Positions 1-5,339 of a stretch of DNA of 17,407 bases are shown piece by piece. Where the stretch lies: NCBI GenBank assembly GCA_900539625.1, contig UQCW01000056.1, positions 1 to 17,407 on the forward strand, given 5' to 3'. How positions within the stretch are numbered: the first letter of the stretch is position 1; every line of letters begins with the position of its first letter. Under the pieces are notes generated by a model. The model saw only the letters and a program-made list of their open reading frames with translations. It had not been told where the DNA came from and did no database searches. The DNA comes from an uncultured Prevotella sp. (GTDB lineage: Bacteria; Bacteroidota; Bacteroidia; Bacteroidales; Bacteroidaceae). Made by a program: the position numbers and the translations under genes.

Positions 1-69
1 AATTGAACATGACTTTTTGGACACAAAGTTCGCCACATATTGGGGAACGTACAAGACGGTGGGTTTCGG

Positions 70-324
70 ATGGTTACCATCCAGCAGGCCCCTGCCCCCA
101 AGTCAAATGGTATTGGCACCGCCGGTTTCGTTCTCGCCCTCATCGGCCTCATCCTCTGCTGGATTCCAATCCTCGACTGGATTCTCTGGTTGCTCGGCGT
201 CATCTTCTCCTTTATCGGTGTATTTAGAGCACCTCGCGGTTTGGCCATCGCTGGTCTCGTCATCTCCTTCATCGGCATCATCATCCTCATCGCCTTCATC
301 GGAGCCATTGCAGCGATGCTCTAA
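70..324 (+). CDS. DUF4190-like small integral membrane protein
   Basis: An 84-residue, very hydrophobic protein with a short polar N-terminus (MVTIQQAPAPKSNG) and two to three membrane segments. The GIGTAGFVLALIGLILCW start and the later GLAIAGLVISFIGIIILI stretch are the two similar Gly-rich hydrophobic halves typical of DUF4190-type proteins. The family has no established biochemical role; the protein should sit in the cytoplasmic membrane. I chose the ATG at 70; an in-frame TTG at 40 would add ten residues of unlikely sequence, and in-frame stops lie at 4-6 and 10-12. Its promoter is probably outside the window. It converges on the ATPase gene and shares a bidirectional terminator with it. 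The gene call is secure; the family name is by pattern recognition. Confidence 0.8.
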   Translation: MVTIQQAPAPKSNGIGTAGFVLALIGLILCWIPILDWILWLLGVIFSFIGVFRAPRGLAIAGLVISFIGIIILIAFIGAIAAML

Positions 325-408
325 GCACGGCTGGAACACCGCTCATCACGATTTCAACAGATTTCCCGTAGGGATGTTCTCTCATGCCCTACAAGCACAA
401 TAAAACAG

Positions 409-459
409 GCGAAGATGCCTGGGAAACGATTTGAGTTTTCGTTTCCCAGGCATCTTCGC
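409..459. terminator. Bidirectional intrinsic terminator between convergent genes
   Basis: Perfect inverted repeat: a 21-base arm at 409-429 (GCGAAGATGCCTGGG...) pairs without mismatch with 439-459, leaving a 9-base loop (TTTGAGTTT). T-rich sequence follows on the plus strand (GTTGTTGCTTTTG), and the minus-strand continuation is TGTTTTATTG. It sits between a plus gene ending at 324 and a minus gene ending at 499, so it can serve both. Confidence 0.85.
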
Positions 460-498
460 TGTTGTTGCTTTTGCTGTATTGAACACCCACTTAGAAGG

Positions 499-2229
499 CT
501 ACACCTCTTCCATGCGTTTTAGCGTGTAGCCGTCGAACTGCATAATGATTTTATGAAGCGTGGTGCCTTGACGCAACGCTTCCACGCGTGGAGCTTCGGC
601 ATATCCGTTGATTTGCTCAACAGCCTCTTCCCATTGTTTTCGGGCCGCAGCATCCGAAGCGCCTTTCGGCAGCATCTTGAGTTCGAGAATATAGCTGTGC
701 TTCGTCTTGTAGTGCGTGAGGTCTGGAAGAAGGAAGAAATCGCAATAGCCATGATTGAGTTCCAACTCAGGTGCCGTGTAATAATAATTCGTCAGGTTGA
801 GATAGGCCATAAAGAAACCCTGCAAATTGCGCTCTGCCTCAATGCCGTCGCGAACTGACGAGACTTTGGCATAGGCATCAGCCATGAATTGCAGACAGCG
901 ACGCCACACTCCTTCATAGGCCATTTCATAGAAACCCTTACCCAAATCCAGCGTGTTTACCGGACTGACGGCTTGATATTCCTCTAAAAGATAGCCATAA
1001 TACTGCCGCCGGACATTATTGTTGGGAATGCCCAAAACAACATATTCTCCACGCGTGTCCTTGAAGGTCAACATGCCATAATAAAACAAAAGGCTCGGGA
1101 AAATATCTGGGTCGGGAATCTGAAAGGCGGAGAAACTCTCATAGAGCGGCGTGACAATCTGCCCCTTTTCGGCAATTTCACGAATCATGCCCTTGCGGTC
1201 GCCATCCAGTTTGTCAAACTGCAAGAGTTGTTTCATCTTGCCATAGTCGGTCATGGTGTTGGGATCTATCATTTGCTTTGGTGCCTGCCCCGTACTCATG
1301 ACGTTACGCAGGAAGTAGAGCACCATGTCGCTATTGAAGACGCGGTTTTTGTTTTTCAACGAACCTTCAGCAAAACAATAGTTGTCGTACCAAGGCTTCA
1401 TCTCGTTGATCATGGACTCCACGTCGCAACCAGCAGGCATTTTGCCGATTTCCTTGTAATAATTGAACATGACGCGAACATCCTCCGTGCTGAATCCCAA
1501 CATCTCGTTGTATTCCGCCTTCACAGAGATGTTCCAACCAATATTAAAACCGCTCGTCACATCGTTGAGCGTGACAGGACTCACGCCCGTCACAAAGATG
1601 CGCTGAAACATCCCCTTAAACTTCTTGAAGAAATCACGATAGAACCCGTCTGCGTGCGTAATGGCATGGTAAACGGCTTCGCCTTTTTCATTGAGAATGG
1701 TGTTCGTGAAGTTGTCGTATTCATCTATGATAAGGTAAAGCGGCAAGCCTATGGCCTTAGCTTTTTTATCGAGCATGGCCAATTTCGCACCGGCACTTTT
1801 GCTTTCGTAAAAGTCGCGACGCATGTTTTCGGGATAGGCATCCCCGTAGGAATCCATAAAGTCGTTCAAACAGATGCAACAATATTCATTGAATCTTTCT
1901 TCAACGACATCAATGCTTCCACCCACCTGCGAGAAATCAAGATAGAGGACCTGAAAAGCACCTTGCAACGGAGTGGGATGCTTGCCAATCCAGAGATTTC
2001 CGAAAAGGGTTTGGAAATCTTTTTTCTTTGAGCTGTCGTAATAAGCACGAAGCATATTGATGAAGAGGCTCTTCCCAAAGCGGCGCGGACGGGTGAAGAA
2101 GAGAAAGCGGGCCTCTTCTTCCAACTGAGGGATATACATGGTTTTGTCCACATAATAGAGATTCTGCGTCACAACCGTTATGAAATCCGACACCCCGTAG
2201 GGCACTTGTTTGTATGCTTGCCTCATCAT
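499..2229 (-). CDS. AAA-ATPase-like / PD-(D/E)XK nuclease-like protein (DUF1703 type)
   Basis: A 576-residue protein of the large Bacteroidota/Firmicutes family pairing an N-terminal AAA-ATPase-like domain with a C-terminal PD-(D/E)XK-like domain. The N-terminus carries the family signature YVDKT (26-30) and a Walker A-like loop RPRRFGKS (47-54); a Walker B-like strand LYLIIDEYDNF lies at 164-174. Near the C-terminus, D497 followed by E516-L-K518 (HGYCDFF ... YILELKML) matches the nuclease core. The family is often present in many copies per genome and its role is not established; defence or mobile-element roles have been suggested but nothing here proves either. The gene starts with ATG-ATG (2229 or 2226). 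It stands alone, with its own predicted promoter and an overlapping inverted repeat upstream. All key motifs look intact. Confidence 0.88.
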   Translation of the reverse strand: MMRQAYKQVPYGVSDFITVVTQNLYYVDKTMYIPQLEEEARFLFFTRPRRFGKSLFINMLRAYYDSSKKKDFQTLFGNLWIGKHPTPLQGAFQVLYLDFSQVGGSIDVVEERFNEYCCICLNDFMDSYGDAYPENMRRDFYESKSAGAKLAMLDKKAKAIGLPLYLIIDEYDNFTNTILNEKGEAVYHAITHADGFYRDFFKKFKGMFQRIFVTGVSPVTLNDVTSGFNIGWNISVKAEYNEMLGFSTEDVRVMFNYYKEIGKMPAGCDVESMINEMKPWYDNYCFAEGSLKNKNRVFNSDMVLYFLRNVMSTGQAPKQMIDPNTMTDYGKMKQLLQFDKLDGDRKGMIREIAEKGQIVTPLYESFSAFQIPDPDIFPSLLFYYGMLTFKDTRGEYVVLGIPNNNVRRQYYGYLLEEYQAVSPVNTLDLGKGFYEMAYEGVWRRCLQFMADAYAKVSSVRDGIEAERNLQGFFMAYLNLTNYYYTAPELELNHGYCDFFLLPDLTHYKTKHSYILELKMLPKGASDAAARKQWEEAVEQINGYAEAPRVEALRQGTTLHKIIMQFDGYTLKRMEEV

Positions 2230-2258
2230 GATGTTCTATATTAATTGTCTGTCGCGAA

Positions 2259-2303
2259 GATACTAAATTATTTTCAAATTAGTATCACCCCATCGAAAAG
2301 CAA
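2259..2303 (-). promoter_or_regulatory. Candidate promoter with overlapping inverted-repeat operator for the ATPase/nuclease gene
   Basis: Eight-base arms GATACTAA (2259-2266) and TTAGTATC (2279-2286) are perfectly complementary around a 12-base AT-rich spacer. On the minus strand the right arm overlaps CTAATTTG (2275-2282), one base from the Bacteroidota -7 box TAnnTTTG, with TTG at 2301-2303 about 18 bases upstream. The overlap suggests a repressor site, possibly autoregulatory. The promoter match is imperfect. Confidence 0.45.
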
Positions 2304-2344
2304 ATGCAAGAAGGCAAGCGCACATTTAGTAATGGCACGATTAC

Positions 2345-3685
2345 TTATTCTTCTGTCATGGCGCGGCAGACGCGGTCTTGGAAGTTGCGGCCGGTGGAAG
2401 TGTGGCGGATGCCTTGGTTGATGATGGCAAAGCAGAATGTGTGGCCGTTGGGAGCCGTCAGATAGCCCGCCAGCGAACTGACGCCTTCGACGGTGCCGGT
2501 CTTGGCACGCACGTTGCCGCGAACCGCACCAGAAGTCATGCGGCGCTGGAGGGTGCCGTCTTCGCCAGCGATGGGGAGCGAGGGAAGGAGGTGGCGGTAG
2601 ATTCTCTCATCACGATAGGCATAGCGAAGAGCCGTCACGAGGAGTTGCGGCGTGAGATAGTTGTAGAGCGAGAGCCCACTGCCGTCGGCCACTTGGTAGG
2701 TGTTGCTGCTAATGCCGATGTGACCAAGAAACTGCGAGACAAGGCGGCTGCCACGTTTGTGGTTGGCGTATGGGTGGCCACTCTGTGCCGCCATCTGATA
2801 AAAGAGGGATTCGGCAAAAAGATTGTCGCTCTTCTTCATCATGGGCAGGAGAATTTGGTCGATGGTGTGCATGCGCTGTGCCAACGAGACGGCGCGGCGC
2901 GGTGTCTCTGCGTAGCGTATCTCCGAAGCATCAAAGAGGCTGTCTTGGCGCAAGGCCGCAAGAAAATGCTTCTCAAGACCTGCACGGCGCTCATAAAGGA
3001 GCGGGGTGAGGGGCGTGGTGTCGTCGTCCCAACACCAACCCCAGCCCATAGCGGCGGTGTCCTTCAAACTGCGATCGAAAAAGACATGACCAGCGATGTG
3101 GCGGATGCCGTTGCTGTGTAAGGCATCAACAAGCTGAAGAAGGTCGCTGCGATCGAAAAGCGGGTCGAAACCGCCACGAAGATAGACGTCGCCGTGGAGG
3201 ACGCTGTCGGTGATTTCGCCGTCGATGCTTAGGGTGGTGGTGTAGCGATAGTCGGTACCAAGATGGTAGAGGGCACTGATGGCGGTGACGAGTTTCTCAC
3301 ACGAGGCGGGACGCAACTGCTGGTGCTCGCCGTGGGCAAAGATGGGGGCATCGGCCGTGAGGTCGTAAACATAGATGCCCACCTGCGTGCGATCGAAGAT
3401 GGTGTTTTCCATCAACGCTTGCAAACGCTTGACGATGGCGGCTGTGGTGGAGTCGTTGGGGATGGAGGAAAGGGTTGGCGTGATGGCGCTCTGGTCTGAC
3501 GAGAGCATGTCGGGGAGCGTGTCGGGAGCAATGGTGTCACGCGCGACGAAGGACACGCCTGCCGGCATTGACGACGGATCGGAAAGGGCATTGGGCGTGG
3601 CTGCAACGATTTCCGTTGGCAAGAAGGGGCCTGCTGAGGCAATAGCCAGCAACGCAGCAGCAAAAAGTTTCTTGTATGGTTTCAT
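2345..3685 (-). CDS. dacB: D-alanyl-D-alanine carboxypeptidase/endopeptidase, PBP4 type (peptidase family S13)
   Basis: A 446-residue periplasmic penicillin-binding protein that trims D-Ala from pentapeptides and/or cuts peptide cross-links in peptidoglycan. All three active-site motifs of the S13 family are present: SxxK as SCEK (S128, K131) in RPASCEKLVTAI, SxN as SDN (286-288) in KKSDNLFAESLF, and KTG (395-397) in RAKTGTVEGVSSLAGYL. The start is the ATG at 3685, giving a signal peptide MKPYKKLFAAALLAIASAG; an upstream in-frame start at 3754 would bury that signal behind 23 polar residues. The SxxK to SxN distance is about 158 residues, clearly shorter than in E. coli PBP4, so the inserted domains are reduced. 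A Ser/Pro/Thr-rich linker (about 30-80) follows the signal. It lies 221 bases after the skp-like gene, beyond a terminator, so it is probably a separate unit. Confidence 0.93.
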   Translation of the reverse strand: MKPYKKLFAAALLAIASAGPFLPTEIVAATPNALSDPSSMPAGVSFVARDTIAPDTLPDMLSSDQSAITPTLSSIPNDSTTAAIVKRLQALMENTIFDRTQVGIYVYDLTADAPIFAHGEHQQLRPASCEKLVTAISALYHLGTDYRYTTTLSIDGEITDSVLHGDVYLRGGFDPLFDRSDLLQLVDALHSNGIRHIAGHVFFDRSLKDTAAMGWGWCWDDDTTPLTPLLYERRAGLEKHFLAALRQDSLFDASEIRYAETPRRAVSLAQRMHTIDQILLPMMKKSDNLFAESLFYQMAAQSGHPYANHKRGSRLVSQFLGHIGISSNTYQVADGSGLSLYNYLTPQLLVTALRYAYRDERIYRHLLPSLPIAGEDGTLQRRMTSGAVRGNVRAKTGTVEGVSSLAGYLTAPNGHTFCFAIINQGIRHTSTGRNFQDRVCRAMTEE

Positions 3686-3772
3686 GCAATGTGCAGTATT
3701 TTTTTGTCGGGCTGAAGGTGGCGAGAAGGTAAGTTGGTAGTAATACATTTCCAACTATTTACTTTATCATAC

Positions 3773-3829
3773 GGAAGGTCTGCGCCATCCTTCCACAAGC
3801 ATTGTTCAAGGCGGCATCCGCGATGCCGC
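3773..3829. other. Two intergenic hairpins upstream of dacB
   Basis: GCGGCATC (3811-3818) and GATGCCGC (3822-3829) form a perfect 8-bp stem with a CGC loop. GGAAGG (3773-3778) and CCTTCC (3789-3794) form a second, weaker one with a 10-base loop. They lie between the cluster terminator and dacB and would be in the dacB leader if transcription starts upstream. No good TAnnTTTG box is visible here. Confidence 0.4.
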
Positions 3830-3837
3830 ATAAAGAA

Positions 3838-3883
3838 AATTAGGAATTGGTGAGCGAAGAACTTCGCGCCTCAATTCCTAATT
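3838..3883 (-). terminator. Intrinsic terminator of the uppS-bamA-skp cluster
   Basis: Twelve-base perfect arms AATTAGGAATTG (3838-3849) and CAATTCCTAATT (3872-3883) enclose an inner hairpin GCGAAG-AA-CTTCGC (3854-3867). Reading leftward, the stem runs into TTTTCTTTA, the expected T-rich tail. It lies 24 bases beyond the stop of the second skp-like gene. Confidence 0.8.
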
Positions 3884-3906
3884 CCAAAAGGGATATTTGC
3901 GTAAAA

Positions 3907-4491
3907 TTATTTGCGCTGTGCAGGTGCTGCAGCAGGAGCAGGAGCAGTAGCGGCGGCAGGAGCAGCGGTCAAAGCGGCTGCAGAGATGCCGAGCTTGGCA
4001 GCGATGCGCTTGGTCACGTCTTCGCTCAAAGCTTCGTTGATGACGATACCAGCCTGCTGAGAAGCGTTCTTGTCAACGATGTAAACATAGTTGCCTTCCT
4101 TGGCAATGGCGTTGACAGCGTCCATCACTTTCTGCGTGATCGGCTGGAACTTCTTCTGGCGTGCTTCGTCGAAAGCCTGCTCGTTGTCCTGGGCAGCCTG
4201 CTGGTAGCGCTGCTGGAGGTCCTGAATTTCCTGTGCGCGACGGTTGCGGATGTTCTCAGGGGTCTTGTCGTTCACTTCGCTCTGAAACTTTTCAATCTTC
4301 GTGTTGATTTCCTTCTCCATGTTCTGGAGCTCTTCACGATATTGCTTGCCGATGGCTTCCATTTCGGTCTGTGCCTTCTTAAATTCTGGCATTGCCTGCA
4401 TGATGGTGGCGTAGTCGAAATGAGCGAACTTTTGAGCGGCGAGGCTCAGCGGTGCTACGAAAAGCACCATGATAAGGATTTTCTTAAACAT
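3907..4491 (-). CDS. Skp/OmpH family periplasmic chaperone, copy 2 (Ala/Pro-rich tail)
   Basis: A 194-residue secreted protein of the OmpH/Skp family, whose members hold unfolded outer-membrane proteins in the periplasm before delivery to BamA. A signal peptide (MFKKILIMVLFVAPLSLAAQ) is followed by the family start KFAHFDYATIM, a long charged, Gln-rich helical coiled-coil region (about 35-130), and the closing YVYIVDKNASQQAGIVIN segment typical of the family. The C-terminus is unusual: about 20 residues of almost only Ala and Pro ending QRK (about 174-194), absent from its neighbour. It is the last gene of the cluster, followed by a strong terminator and preceded by two predicted promoters, so it may be expressed partly on its own. 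The two copies are clearly diverged. Confidence 0.93.
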   Translation of the reverse strand: MFKKILIMVLFVAPLSLAAQKFAHFDYATIMQAMPEFKKAQTEMEAIGKQYREELQNMEKEINTKIEKFQSEVNDKTPENIRNRRAQEIQDLQQRYQQAAQDNEQAFDEARQKKFQPITQKVMDAVNAIAKEGNYVYIVDKNASQQAGIVINEALSEDVTKRIAAKLGISAAALTAAPAAATAPAPAAAPAQRK

Positions 4492-4553
4492 TGCTTGTAT
4501 GATTTTTTATTGTTTTCTTGTATGTCAGACGGCCGCGGCCTGATGCCGGGCGC

Positions 4554-4593
4554 TTATTGCAGCGGCGCATTCCTTATTGCGGCGGTGCATTCC
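4554..4593. repeat. Two-unit 20-base tandem repeat in the leader of skp-like 2
   Basis: TTATTGCAGCGGCGCATTCC (4554-4573) is followed directly by a second unit at 4574-4593 differing at two positions (A to G, C to T). It lies between the promoters and the start codon of skp-like 2, so it should be in the 5' untranslated region. A 10-base palindrome GGCCGCGGCC (4531-4540) is adjacent. Confidence 0.75.
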
Positions 4594-4628
4594 GTCTCTT
4601 CCGAAGTAAACGGGAAAGCGAACGACTG

Positions 4629-4661
4629 CAAAGATAGTGCAAACCGAGAGCAGAATATCAA
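4629..4661 (-). promoter_or_regulatory. Predicted promoter for skp-like 2 (proximal)
   Basis: On the minus strand: TTG (4661-4659), 22 bases, TATCTTTG (4636-4629). The -7 box matches TAnnTTTG exactly; the spacer is slightly long. Transcription would start near 4622, about 130 bases before the ATG. Confidence 0.5.
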
Positions 4662-4701
4662 GCTTGCTTGAATATTATGCCGAGGTGCAGCCTATCTTAT
4701 G

Positions 4702-4733
4702 CAAAGTTAAGCAAATTAATTGGAATAGCCCAA
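4702..4733 (-). promoter_or_regulatory. Predicted promoter for skp-like 2 (distal)
   Basis: On the minus strand: TTG (4733-4731), 21 bases, TAACTTTG (4709-4702), an exact Bacteroidota -33/-7 match. It overlaps the stop codon of the upstream skp-like gene (4716-4718). Confidence 0.6.
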
Positions 4734-5234
4734 CTTAGTCAACACTTCGTTGCTGATATCAATGGCTGGGGAGGCAAAGATGATGCCTGCCGTCTCCGAA
4801 GCGCGGTCGAGGATGAGTTGGAATCCCTTGCTCTGTGCGATGCCCTTGATGGCATTGTAGATTTCGTCTTGGATGGGTTCCACGAGTGCCACACGCTTCT
4901 TATAGAGTTCGCCCTGCGGTCCGAAATATTTCTTCTTCAGTTCCGAGGCTTCCTTCTCCTTATTGACGATGGCCTGCTCGCGTTCCTTTTTCTGGGCCTC
5001 GCTGAGGAACATCACCTCGTTTTGATAATTCTTGTAGAGCGTCTTGGCCTGGTTGTCGATGGCTTCGACTTCGCTCTGCCATTTCTTCGACACCTGGTTC
5101 AACTGTTCGTTGGCGCGTTCGTAAGCTGGTATGTTGCTCATGATGTAACTCATATCCACGAGCGCGAACTTCTGTGCGGAGGCGCTTAGGCAGAGGCCAA
5201 CAAACGCCACAAGCAGGAATAATTTTCTTTTCAT
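4716..5234 (-). CDS. Skp/OmpH family periplasmic chaperone, copy 1
   Basis: A 172-residue secreted OmpH/Skp-like chaperone encoded directly downstream of bamA. The signal peptide MKRKLFLLVAFVGLCLSASAQ is followed by KFALVDMSYIMSNIP, a lysine/glutamate-rich coiled-coil region (about 35-120), and the family ending GFQLILDRASETAGIIFASP. The ATG at 5234 is preferred over an in-frame start at 5270, which would put 12 extra residues before the signal. There is no promoter-like box in the 105 bases before it, so it is probably co-transcribed with bamA, modulated by a hairpin in the gap. It is paralogous to the following gene but lacks the Ala/Pro tail. Confidence 0.93.
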   Translation of the reverse strand: MKRKLFLLVAFVGLCLSASAQKFALVDMSYIMSNIPAYERANEQLNQVSKKWQSEVEAIDNQAKTLYKNYQNEVMFLSEAQKKEREQAIVNKEKEASELKKKYFGPQGELYKKRVALVEPIQDEIYNAIKGIAQSKGFQLILDRASETAGIIFASPAIDISNEVLTKLGYSN

Positions 5235-5260
5235 GACTTTTAATGCTTTTGAAACTGACG

Positions 5261-5330
5261 CCAAAAACAAGGCCGGATGGCTGTCGGCCTGACGCTCTTT
5301 TGCGCGGGCCAGACACTGGGTTGTTTTTGG
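5261..5330 (-). terminator. Nested inverted repeat / attenuator-like hairpin between bamA and skp-like 1
   Basis: Inner hairpin AGGCCG (5270-5275) / CGGCCT (5285-5290) is followed leftward on the minus strand by TTGTTTTTGG, like a weak intrinsic terminator. Outer perfect 10-base arms CCAAAAACAA (5261-5270) and TTGTTTTTGG (5321-5330) could form an alternative structure that includes the T-run. Partial termination or RNA processing inside the operon is inferred. Confidence 0.45.
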
Positions 5331-5339
5331 AAGTCGCTA

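Noticed and set aside
2326..2350. Possible further copy of the short repeat (TTAGTAATGG ... TTACTTATTC)
   Set aside because: Only two disconnected matches of about 10 bases, and the second part is the end of the dacB coding sequence.
3686..3754. N-terminal extension of dacB to 3754
   Set aside because: It would add 23 residues before a perfect signal peptide starting at the internal Met.
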